Positions 38,739 through 46,410 of a DNA stretch of 64,000 nt are shown piece after piece (position 1 is the stretch's first letter; each line of letters begins with the position of its first letter). The notes under the pieces were generated by a model. The model was not told where the DNA came from, did not search any database, and saw only the letters and a program-made list of their open reading frames with translations. Location: assembly GCA_947457395.1 (NCBI GenBank), contig CANGVA010000004.1:1-64000 (forward strand). The letters are read 5' to 3'. The position numbers were made by a program, and so were the translations under genes. This DNA is from Bacteroidota bacterium (GTDB lineage Bacteria > Bacteroidota > Bacteroidia > UKL13-3).

Positions 38739-39644
38739 TTAACCGGAAGTGTTGCTTTTGTTGTGAGCATAATTAATGAGCCATAAGCCACCCAATGTTA
38801 GCATCACTGATATCATAACCATCAGGTTTACGGTTTCATCAAGCCAGAGCCAACCAATAAAAATAGCCACCAGGGTATTAATAAATGCATAGGTTGAAAC
38901 AATAGCAGCCGGTAGTTTTTTCAACACATAAATATAAGAACCATAGGCAATGAGTGAGCCGAATATAATGAGATAGGCCAGCATCCAAACAGCTACAGGT
39001 TCCGGATTTAATACATGCCACTCGCCTCTCATGCTGCCAATGATATCCAATACCACACCTCCGCTAATCATTTGCAAACCTGCACCAAACAACGGATGGG
39101 TATTGGTTTGATGGTTTTTGGAATATACGGTGCCTATGGCCCAGGCCAAATTCGCAATAATGATGAATACTATGCCCAAAGCGTAACCCGGATTGGCAAA
39201 ATCTCTCAGGTTATCCTGAAAGATGAGGAATTGTCCTGCAAGGCAAATAAGCAAACCTAACCATACCAGCTTATTTATAACCTCACGTTTGCCGGTTACC
39301 GAGTTTATGAGAACAATCCAGATGGGTGTAAGTGCACAAATGAGGGCAGCCAATCCGCTGCTTACGTATATTTCAGCCCAGGTTACCAAACCATTTCCAA
39401 TAACAAGCATTAAAAAGCCGTTGATAAAAAATGTTTTCAATGCTTTTTTATCAGGCAAGGCATAACCTCTGAATAAAAAGTATGAGCAAATGATAATACC
39501 GCCAATCGTATGTCTGAAACCTGCCATTAGAAAAGGAGGGAAAGAGGCTACACCTACACGAATGGCAAAAAAAGTAGTTCCCCAAAAAAGTGAAACTGCA
39601 GCAAATGCCAACCAGGCAAACCATTTTTCAGGTATTTTTATCAT
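38739..39644 (-). CDS. EamA/DMT-superfamily transporter
   Basis: The 301-residue protein has ten predicted membrane helices in two EamA repeats. It opens with FAAVSLFWGTTFFAIRVGV, the typical first helix, and the second half has SLIAYGSYIYVLKKLPAAIV and LGGLWLINYA. The substrate is unknown; relatives export amino acids or metabolites. A CATCTTTG sequence at 39663-39670 (minus strand), one change from the -7 consensus, may be its promoter. Confidence 0.85.
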   Translation of the reverse strand: MIKIPEKWFAWLAFAAVSLFWGTTFFAIRVGVASFPPFLMAGFRHTIGGIIICSYFLFRGYALPDKKALKTFFINGFLMLVIGNGLVTWAEIYVSSGLAALICALTPIWIVLINSVTGKREVINKLVWLGLLICLAGQFLIFQDNLRDFANPGYALGIVFIIIANLAWAIGTVYSKNHQTNTHPLFGAGLQMISGGVVLDIIGSMRGEWHVLNPEPVAVWMLAYLIIFGSLIAYGSYIYVLKKLPAAIVSTYAFINTLVAIFIGWLWLDETVNLMVMISVMLTLGGLWLINYAHNKSNTSG

Positions 39645-39734
39645 TAGCGTTTAGTTAATGAACAAAGATGAAGCATTTTCATTAATTACCTTATTGTATT
39701 ATATCTTCTTTTAAAGATGGTGGCAGGCAACCTT

Positions 39735-39742
39735 TATCTTTG
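39735..39742 (+). promoter_or_regulatory. -7 box of the lipoprotein gene at 39764
   Basis: TATCTTTG matches TAnnTTTG exactly, 21 nt before the ATG. This also supports the ATG at 39764 over a TTG at 39740 that would overlap the box. Confidence 0.5.
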
Positions 39743-39763
39743 TTCCATAGACTTTTTAGGCAA

Positions 39764-40258
39764 ATGATAAAATTTATACTCGGGGTAATGATGATGATAG
39801 TGTTGCTATCATCCTGCAATAGGCAATATTGGTATCGGATTAAATTTCCTTTTGCCAATAGCAGAGAGCTTAAAACCGTAAAATTTGAAATCGTTAACCA
39901 CTCTCCGGTTTTGCTTAGCAGCAATTATGAACAGGAAATGAAAAGTTACTGTTTAAAGCGTTTGGCTAAACAAGGCTTGCTTGAAGCCAGAACGGATAAA
40001 TATGATTATGATTTTGTGCTAACCATTGATGTAGATAGTTTTGAGTCGGGTCAGCGGGTTTGGCTGGGTCCTTTCGGAGATGGGATGCCTAATCAGACGC
40101 ATATCATGCAATTGTCTATTAATTATGATTTATTTTTTCGCAGAAGTAGAGTAAGTCGATGGAGCAGTAAAAGTGCTATTTACTTTTTTGCCAATGAAAA
40201 GCGCGATATCAGACGAAGTAAAAGTATGGCAGCATATGCCATTAAAACAATAGACTGA
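39764..40258 (+). CDS. Putative lipoprotein, function unknown
   Basis: The 164-residue product has a lipoprotein signal (MIKFILGVMMMIVLLSSC). The rest is basic and mixed alpha/beta, with KTVKFEIVNHSP and YDFVLTIDVDSFES. No family is recognised. It stands alone between a DMT transporter and the end of the cbb3 operon, converging with the latter. Confidence 0.6.
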   Translation: MIKFILGVMMMIVLLSSCNRQYWYRIKFPFANSRELKTVKFEIVNHSPVLLSSNYEQEMKSYCLKRLAKQGLLEARTDKYDYDFVLTIDVDSFESGQRVWLGPFGDGMPNQTHIMQLSINYDLFFRRSRVSRWSSKSAIYFFANEKRDIRRSKSMAAYAIKTID

Positions 40259-40292
40259 GGAATCAAGATTTGTAACAAGCAGGTTCCTTTAA

Positions 40293-41000
40293 TTATTGTT
40301 TGAAATTTATTTTACAGCATTCTTTAACCACGGTGTCTTCAGCACTCACTTTTGGGCTTACCAGCGGAATGCCTAAATTTAATCCACGCAAGATAAATAA
40401 GCATCCAATGAAAAAGGCAGCATAGGGTAAGAGCTTTCTGATAATTGCTCTTCTTTGTGCGTGTAGCAAAGGTATAATCATGGAAACGGAAAGCAGTGCG
40501 GGTAAGGTTCCTAAACCAAACAACGCCATGAATGTAGCACCCTGTAATATTCCTTGTGAGGCAGCAGATCCTACGAGTGCGATATATACAAAACCGCAAG
40601 GCAGTAAACCATTAACCATCCCCATCAGGAAGTGGGCAGAATAGGTTTTATGTGCAATTAATTTTCCCATCCAGCGGCTATTGTGTTTGCCTATAATCTT
40701 GGCCACCCATTGTTCTATAGATTGTGTATTGAGCAAAACCATAATGATGATGATAACTCCCGCACTAATACTGATGCTTTGCTGCAGTCCGGCAAGTTTT
40801 AGTCCAAGTCCGAATAATCCAAACAACAAACCCAAGCTTGCATAAGTAGTAATTCTGCCCGAATGATAGATTAATCTGCCTGCAATCTTCTCCTTGTTTG
40901 TTTCCCCGATTTGAGGCAATGCTAATGCAATTGGGCCGCACATACCCATGCAGTGAAGGCTTCCCAAGAGACCGGTTAGAAATGCAGTTATAAAAATCAT
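40293..41000 (-). CDS. TauE/SafE-like membrane protein of the cbb3 operon
   Basis: The 235-residue protein has six or seven membrane helices with two Cys-bearing signatures, GSLHCMGMCGPIAL in helix 1 and NGLLPCGFVYIAL in helix 4, and a C-terminal ECCKINF tail. Proteins of this sulfite-exporter/UreH-like group often end cbb3 operons in Bacteroidota. The Cys and Met residues would suit copper or thiol handling during oxidase assembly, an inference from context. Its ATG overlaps ccoH by 4 nt and it is the last gene of the operon. Confidence 0.75.
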   Translation of the reverse strand: MIFITAFLTGLLGSLHCMGMCGPIALALPQIGETNKEKIAGRLIYHSGRITTYASLGLLFGLFGLGLKLAGLQQSISISAGVIIIIMVLLNTQSIEQWVAKIIGKHNSRWMGKLIAHKTYSAHFLMGMVNGLLPCGFVYIALVGSAASQGILQGATFMALFGLGTLPALLSVSMIIPLLHAQRRAIIRKLLPYAAFFIGCLFILRGLNLGIPLVSPKVSAEDTVVKECCKINFKQ

Positions 41001-41431
41001 TCTACAAATATTTCCTTAGCTGTTGCCATGTTTACTTCGCCAACTCTCCATTCAAACGTTACTTTCCATAAGCCTTTGGTAAGTGCTTGGGTAGAGTAAA
41101 GAAATTTGCCTTCGTTATCAAGTGTAAACGGAATAATAAAATCTAACTTAGAATCAGATGGACGATAAAAATAGGCTGTGCCCTGAACTTGCCCTCCCAT
41201 AGCGGTTTGAAAAGTTAGTTGATGCGTAGACGCCAAATAGGTAATCTGATGATCCATTCCTTTTACGGCATTGTGTTTGTTTAATTCCTGCTGGTAGTTT
41301 ATTCCTTTTTCGTAGTAATCTGCTTCTACCAAATCAACTTTTTGTGTTACCATTAGAAACACCATTGTTATGATAAATAGCATAAATAGGATGGTGAAAA
41401 ATACCAGTTTGTGCCCCCAGTTTATTTTCAT
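40997..41431 (-). CDS. ccoH: Cytochrome oxidase assembly protein CcoH/FixH
   Basis: The 144-residue protein has one N-terminal membrane helix (about residues 9-29) followed by LVEADYYEKGINYQQELN, the signature of FixH, and a beta-rich periplasmic domain. FixH-type proteins help mature or stabilise the cbb3 oxidase. It lies 17 nt after ccoG and overlaps the TauE/SafE gene. Confidence 0.85.
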   Translation of the reverse strand: MKINWGHKLVFFTILFMLFIITMVFLMVTQKVDLVEADYYEKGINYQQELNKHNAVKGMDHQITYLASTHQLTFQTAMGGQVQGTAYFYRPSDSKLDFIIPFTLDNEGKFLYSTQALTKGLWKVTFEWRVGEVNMATAKEIFVE

Positions 41432-41448
41432 TGGTTTATTTCTTTTAA

Positions 41449-42870
41449 TTAGTTTGTTACAGGCCCTACAAAATTTGTTTTCATTACCTCAATCAATTTG
41501 CCATTGCTGTAAATATTTACTTTAGCAGAAATATTATTTTGTTTAATAGCGGTCTTATCCAATAAGATAAAAAATGATCCGGTTATGATTTCATCTTCAC
41601 CTAAACTGAGTTGTGAAGATTCCCTGTCAACCATTTTAAGTGTGGCTCCTGCAGGCTCAGCCAATTCAACACTTACCTGCTGTTCATGAAAAGTTTTATT
41701 CACCACCTCAAAATTATACATATTACTTACACGGTTATTTTCTTGCTGCTGATAAAGCATTCCAGGTGTTCTGAGAAGGGTGGTTTCTATATCCTTACGT
41801 GTAGCAATAAAATAGGTGAGCAAGCCCATAAGAAGAGTTAGAACACTCAGGTAAGCCGCACTTCTAAACGTGATACGCCTGCCAAGGCCATTTGCAATTT
41901 GTTCCTGCGAGGCATAGCGAATAAGCCCTTTGGGTTTGTTTATGCGTGTCATTACATCATCACACTCATCAATACAGGCTGTGCAATTTACACACTCTAA
42001 CTGTGTCCCGTTTCTGATATCAATGCCTGTGGGGCATACCTGCACACACCTATGGCAGTCTACGCAATCACCTTGCAGCTTGATTTCATTTTTCTTTTTA
42101 AAACCTCGTGGTTCTCCTCTGATGAAATCATAGGCCACCACGATTGAATTTTTATCGAGCATTAATCCTTGAAGACGGCCATACGGACAAATGACAATGC
42201 ACACCAACTCTCTGATTTTGGCAAATACCAAATAAAATACAAACGAGAAGATAATGAGCGCAATAAACTGCCCGATATGAGCAGACGGACCTTCGGTTAT
42301 TAATTTAGCCACCTCATCAATACCTATCAGGTATGCAAGAAATGTGTTTGCAATGATTACAGCTAGGCTAAAAAATATGATATGCTTAGTTCCTTTCTTG
42401 ATTATTTTTTCTGTGTTTAGTTCTTGTTCATCCAGTTTTTTTTGTGCTTTAAAATCGCCTTCAATCCAATATTCAATTTTTCTGAAAAGCATTTCCATAA
42501 AAATGGTTTGAGGACAAGCCCAACCGCACCAAACCCTGCCAAACATTACTGTAAAAACAATAATGAACACAACAAATGTGAGCATGAGCAAAGCAAAAAG
42601 CGGTAAATCTTGAGGCCAGAATGGGATACCGAATATGATAAACTTTCTTTCCAGAATGTTCAGTAGCAAGATGGGATGATTATTAATCTTGATAAACGGA
42701 CCTGCAAAAAGCAATATCATCAAAAAAATGCTGAACCAAGTTCTACCTGAGTATAAAGGTCCCTTTGTTTTTTTCGGATACACCCACTGCCGGTCACCGG
42801 TTTTTTTGTTTACCAGTGAAATGCTGTCTCTGTACATTTCTCCGTATTCCGGAATGGCTTCACTCTGCAT
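41449..42870 (-). CDS. ccoG: cbb3 oxidase accessory ferredoxin CcoG/FixG
   Basis: CcoG is a membrane polyferredoxin that reduces copper(II) for delivery to the oxidase. The 473-residue protein has five membrane helices, the conserved FGRVWCGWACPQTIFMEMLF, the two [4Fe-4S] motifs CVDCHRCVQVCPTGID and CVNCTACIDECDDVM, and a C-terminal Ig-like domain (about 360-470) in the periplasm. It lies 68 nt after ccoP; that gap shows no strong promoter. Confidence 0.93.
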   Translation of the reverse strand: MQSEAIPEYGEMYRDSISLVNKKTGDRQWVYPKKTKGPLYSGRTWFSIFLMILLFAGPFIKINNHPILLLNILERKFIIFGIPFWPQDLPLFALLMLTFVVFIIVFTVMFGRVWCGWACPQTIFMEMLFRKIEYWIEGDFKAQKKLDEQELNTEKIIKKGTKHIIFFSLAVIIANTFLAYLIGIDEVAKLITEGPSAHIGQFIALIIFSFVFYLVFAKIRELVCIVICPYGRLQGLMLDKNSIVVAYDFIRGEPRGFKKKNEIKLQGDCVDCHRCVQVCPTGIDIRNGTQLECVNCTACIDECDDVMTRINKPKGLIRYASQEQIANGLGRRITFRSAAYLSVLTLLMGLLTYFIATRKDIETTLLRTPGMLYQQQENNRVSNMYNFEVVNKTFHEQQVSVELAEPAGATLKMVDRESSQLSLGEDEIITGSFFILLDKTAIKQNNISAKVNIYSNGKLIEVMKTNFVGPVTN

Positions 42871-42938
42871 TCTTCTATTTTTTTAATCAACTAGTTAGCA
42901 CACCTCTCATGTTTGCAATGCAGGTGTACAATTTTTCT

Positions 42939-43808
42939 TTATTGATTTCTTATAACGGTGGTGATGTCACTTACGGCAGTGTTTGTTATTGTAATCACCT
43001 TTTCTCCTTGCGGTTCTTTCGCCCCAGGAGGGTTGCTGCCTTGCAGGGTAAGCACATAACTTGCCAATTCCTGCATTTCAATTGCTTTTAAGGAATTTCC
43101 CCAAGCCACCATTCCTTTTGCCGGAATGCCATACTTAATGGTTTTAAATACAGATTGTATATCTGCGCCATGAAGCCAGTATTCATCGGTTAAATTCGGA
43201 CCAACTTTTCCTTCGCCTTTTTCACCGTGGCATACTGCACACTTTTGCATATAAATATCATGTGCCAAAGCCAGTTTAGTTTTATCGGCTATTGCTGTAA
43301 CATTGGTTTCATCAATCAGATTACCCATCTTCTTCACATATTCCTCTTTTTGTTTCTCTGCAGCTATCAGTTCGTTTTTATATTCTGCAGCCTGTAATGG
43401 ATTCATCTCTACAACATGATAGATAAAAAGGTAAGCAAGGCCAAAGATGATGGTGCCATAGAACAGAACATTAAACCAAGGCGGAATAGGGTTGTTCAAT
43501 TCTCTGATTCCATCATAATCATGACCAAGGTCAATATCTTTTTCAGCGGCCAGGGGTTTCAGGCTAAGTATTTTTTCCCAGAAACTTTGCTCTTCAATTA
43601 AAGGCTCAGTTTCGCCTATTGCTTCTCTTTTTAATATAAGTACAACTTGCTGCAGCGTAAAAACAACAAGTAGCATCACAATCGATAGTGAGATAATGAT
43701 TCCTATGAGTACTTCATGAAAACCCACAGATGAATGGGTTGTATTTGCTTGTGCAAAAGCATCGTTACCAATAATGATTATTAAAATAAGTGTGATTATC
43801 CTTTTCAT
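42939..43808 (-). CDS. ccoP: cbb3 oxidase subunit III CcoP, single-haem form
   Basis: CcoP brings electrons to the oxidase core. The 289-residue protein has a possible signal peptide or first helix (1-20), a helix at about 30-55, the CcoP helix (PPWFNVLFYGTIIFGLAYLF) and one cytochrome c domain with Cys190-Cys193-His194 (CAVCH) and Met ligands in GMVAWG. Proteobacterial CcoP has two haems; only one is here, as in other Bacteroidota. The ATG overlaps the stop of ccoQ by 4 nt. Confidence 0.92.
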   Translation of the reverse strand: MKRIITLILIIIIGNDAFAQANTTHSSVGFHEVLIGIIISLSIVMLLVVFTLQQVVLILKREAIGETEPLIEEQSFWEKILSLKPLAAEKDIDLGHDYDGIRELNNPIPPWFNVLFYGTIIFGLAYLFIYHVVEMNPLQAAEYKNELIAAEKQKEEYVKKMGNLIDETNVTAIADKTKLALAHDIYMQKCAVCHGEKGEGKVGPNLTDEYWLHGADIQSVFKTIKYGIPAKGMVAWGNSLKAIEMQELASYVLTLQGSNPPGAKEPQGEKVITITNTAVSDITTVIRNQ

Positions 43809-43996
43809 ACGCGGTTTGTTTTAATGGTTAATGCAGAGTCATTTTCCTCCAGGGGCATTTGTTTCATTTTATGTATGTAATTCTTATCTGCTGTAAAAAC
43901 CCACCAAATTAGTATCAGAAAGAAGATGAAGAATACCATCATTGAAAAAATGAGGTAGCCTTCCATACCTGTTACATGTGATAGAAACTGTTTCAT
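43805..43996 (-). CDS. ccoQ: cbb3 oxidase small subunit CcoQ/FixQ
   Basis: The 63-residue protein has one membrane helix (about residues 13-36, MMVFFIFFLILIWWVF) followed by the short polar tail typical of CcoQ, which stabilises the assembled oxidase. It lies between ccoNO (11 nt) and ccoP (4-nt overlap), the usual place for ccoQ. Confidence 0.82.
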   Translation of the reverse strand: MKQFLSHVTGMEGYLIFSMMVFFIFFLILIWWVFTADKNYIHKMKQMPLEENDSALTIKTNRV

Positions 43997-44007
43997 GAAT
44001 TTAAAAA

Positions 44008-46137
44008 TTAATTACTAGCTGTATTTTGTTTTTTAATATCGGCACCTAAGCGTTGCAGATAAGCAATCATGGCAATCATTTCCTTGTTTGCATCCAGGGC
44101 TATGCCATCTTTCTTTAAACCTGCACTAATGGTTTGTGCTTGTTTACTTAAATCATTATTGGCCTCCGATATTTCTTCATCAGAATAAGGTACGCCTAAG
44201 CTTTTCAGTGCTTTCATTTTTGGAGCGGTGCTGCTCAGGTCTATGTCTTGTTCTGCCAACCAGGGATAAGGTGGCATAATGGAACCCGGAGACATGGTTC
44301 GTGGATCTATCATGTGGTGATAATGCCAGCTGTCGGGATATTTGCCTCCAAGGCGGTGTAAATCCGGACCGGTGCGTTTGGAGCCCCAAAGAAAAGGATG
44401 GTCATAAACAAACTCGCCTGCCTTTGAATATTCACCCTGATATCTTTCGGTTTCACTGCGAAATGGTCGTACCCACTGCGTATGGCAGGCATTGCACCCT
44501 TCGCGTATATAAATATCCCTGCCTTGCAATTCAAGTGGTGTATAAGGTTTTACACTAGCAATGGTTGGAATGTTTTCTTTTATTAGAAATGTTGGAATCA
44601 TTTCTACCGCTCCACCAATGAGTATAGCAATAATGGCAAGCGTAGTGAACATAACCGGTTTTTTCTCCAATACAGAATGCCAAAAATCTCCTTTCCCAAA
44701 TAGCGTAGCTTTATCAATGGCTGGTGCTTCTGCAGATTCATCAGCAACGAAGGAGCCTTGTTGCATGGTTTTTACTACATTATAAATAAGGATAATAAAG
44801 CCTGCCAAATACAAGGTTCCACCAATAGAGCGCATCACATGCAACGGTAAAATCTGGATACTTATTTTAAGGAACTCCGGGTACTGAAGTGTTCCCTCGG
44901 GTGTAAACTGTTTCCACATTAAACCTTGCGTAAAACCAGACCAGTACATAGGAATGGCATAAAATACAATTCCCAAAGTGGCCAGCCAGAAATGCACATT
45001 CATAAGTTTCTTGGAATACATGGTTGTGTGATACATTCTGGGAATCATCCAATAAATAATTGCAAAGGTTAAGAGGCCATTCCATCCCAATGCACCAACG
45101 TGTACGTGTGCTACAATCCAATCAGTAAAGTGCGCAATGGCATTTACATTTTTAAGAGAAAGTAGTGGGCCTTCAAACGTGGCCATACCATATGCTGTAA
45201 TACCAACCGCAAACATTTTTAAAACAGGTTCATCCCTTACCTTGTCCCATGCACCTCTTAGGGTAAGCAATCCGTTTATCATACCACCCCATGATGGTGC
45301 AATAAGCATAATAGAAAATACCACACCCAAGGATTGAGCCCAATCAGGTAGCGATGAATAAAGCAGGTGATGAGGACCTGCCCATATATAAATAAATATG
45401 AGCGACCAGAAGTGAAGAATAGAAAGTTTATATGAATAAACCGGTCTGCCTGCCGCTTTGGGAAGGAAATAATACATTAAGCCTAAAAAAGGCGTAGTTA
45501 AGAAAAATGCAACTGCATTATGTCCGTACCACCATTGCACCAAAGCATCTTGCACTCCTGCATAAACCATGTAGCTTTTTGTAAGGCTCACAGGTAATTC
45601 AATGGAATTTACAATATGTAAAACAGCCACCGTTACAAACGTGGCAATGTAAAACCATAAAGCCACATACATTTGCTTTTCTCTACGTTTTATTATTGTA
45701 CCAATCATATTTATGCCAAAGGCAACCCATACCAATGCAATGGCAATATCAATGGGCCATTCCAACTCAGCATATTCTTTAGAACTGGTGATACCAAGCG
45801 GAAGCGTTATGGCTGCACTCAGGATAATGAGTTGCCAGCCCCAGAAATGAAAATTACTTAAAAAGTCGCTGAGGAGTCTGGCTTTACACAGCCGTTGAAG
45901 GGAATAATAGATACCGGCAAAAATGGCATTACCCACAAAAGCAAAAATGATGGCATTGGTATGAAGGGGCCGGATACGGCCAAATGTGGTAAACTGAATT
46001 CCCAGATTGGCTTCGGGAAGGAAAAGCTGAATGGCGATGATTAATCCCACCAGCATACCTATTACCCCAAAAATCATGGTAGCGATAATAAAATTTCGTA
46101 CAATTCGATTGTCGTAATTAAAGTGTTCGGTTTGCAT
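44008..46137 (-). CDS. ccoNO: cbb3 oxidase fused subunits I and II (CcoN-CcoO)
   Basis: One frame of 709 residues encodes both core subunits. Residues about 1-470 form CcoN, with many membrane helices and the haem b and CuB histidines in regions such as TNAIIFAFVGNAIFAG, QWWYGHNAVAFFLT, IYIWAGPHHLLYSS and VHVGALGWNG. After a linker (about 470-500) a helix leads into CcoO with the haem c motif CNACH at residues 548-552 and later SIMPPYPWL. The fused form is common in Bacteroidota. It follows ccoS after a 93-nt gap that may hold an internal promoter. Confidence 0.95.
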   Translation of the reverse strand: MQTEHFNYDNRIVRNFIIATMIFGVIGMLVGLIIAIQLFLPEANLGIQFTTFGRIRPLHTNAIIFAFVGNAIFAGIYYSLQRLCKARLLSDFLSNFHFWGWQLIILSAAITLPLGITSSKEYAELEWPIDIAIALVWVAFGINMIGTIIKRREKQMYVALWFYIATFVTVAVLHIVNSIELPVSLTKSYMVYAGVQDALVQWWYGHNAVAFFLTTPFLGLMYYFLPKAAGRPVYSYKLSILHFWSLIFIYIWAGPHHLLYSSLPDWAQSLGVVFSIMLIAPSWGGMINGLLTLRGAWDKVRDEPVLKMFAVGITAYGMATFEGPLLSLKNVNAIAHFTDWIVAHVHVGALGWNGLLTFAIIYWMIPRMYHTTMYSKKLMNVHFWLATLGIVFYAIPMYWSGFTQGLMWKQFTPEGTLQYPEFLKISIQILPLHVMRSIGGTLYLAGFIILIYNVVKTMQQGSFVADESAEAPAIDKATLFGKGDFWHSVLEKKPVMFTTLAIIAILIGGAVEMIPTFLIKENIPTIASVKPYTPLELQGRDIYIREGCNACHTQWVRPFRSETERYQGEYSKAGEFVYDHPFLWGSKRTGPDLHRLGGKYPDSWHYHHMIDPRTMSPGSIMPPYPWLAEQDIDLSSTAPKMKALKSLGVPYSDEEISEANNDLSKQAQTISAGLKKDGIALDANKEMIAMIAYLQRLGADIKKQNTASN

Positions 46138-46168
46138 AGATATGTATGTTATAAGTGTTGGTGCGATA

Positions 46169-46176
46169 CAAAACTA
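46169..46176 (-). promoter_or_regulatory. Possible internal promoter before ccoNO
   Basis: The minus strand reads TAGTTTTG, an exact TAnnTTTG match, 31 nt before the ccoNO ATG. No clear -33 element is found. It could raise expression of the structural genes over ccoI-ccoS. Confidence 0.35.
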
Positions 46177-46230
46177 TCAAGGCAATTGTTACTGATAAAT
46201 GACAATGATTAGTCTTTTGTATGATATTCA

Positions 46231-46410
46231 TCATGATTCATTTTTTTCTTGATTGGTTTCTTTTTTGCCTCCAAAATCATCAAAGAGAATACGTACGGAT
46301 GGGGTATAATCATCATCCATCTGACCGGACTTAACAGACCAGATGAAGGCTAACAAAAAACCAATGGCCAACAGCAAACTACAACCAATTAAAATATACA
46401 TTACACTCAT
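46231..46410 (-). CDS. ccoS: cbb3 oxidase maturation protein CcoS
   Basis: This 59-residue protein reads MSVMYILIGCSLLLAIGFLL, one membrane helix, followed by the CcoS signature FIWSVKSGQMDDDYTPSVRI and a charged tail. CcoS is needed for cofactor insertion into the cbb3 oxidase. It is easily missed because of its size. The ATG at 46410 overlaps the ccoI stop (ATGA), and an unusual Shine-Dalgarno sequence lies 6 nt upstream inside ccoI. Confidence 0.92.
   Translation of the reverse strand: MSVMYILIGCSLLLAIGFLLAFIWSVKSGQMDDDYTPSVRILFDDFGGKKETNQEKNES

Noticed and set aside
42765-43091. 108-codon plus-strand frame across the ccoG-ccoP gap
   Set aside because: It overlaps the ends of two well-supported genes on the other strand and has no family likeness.
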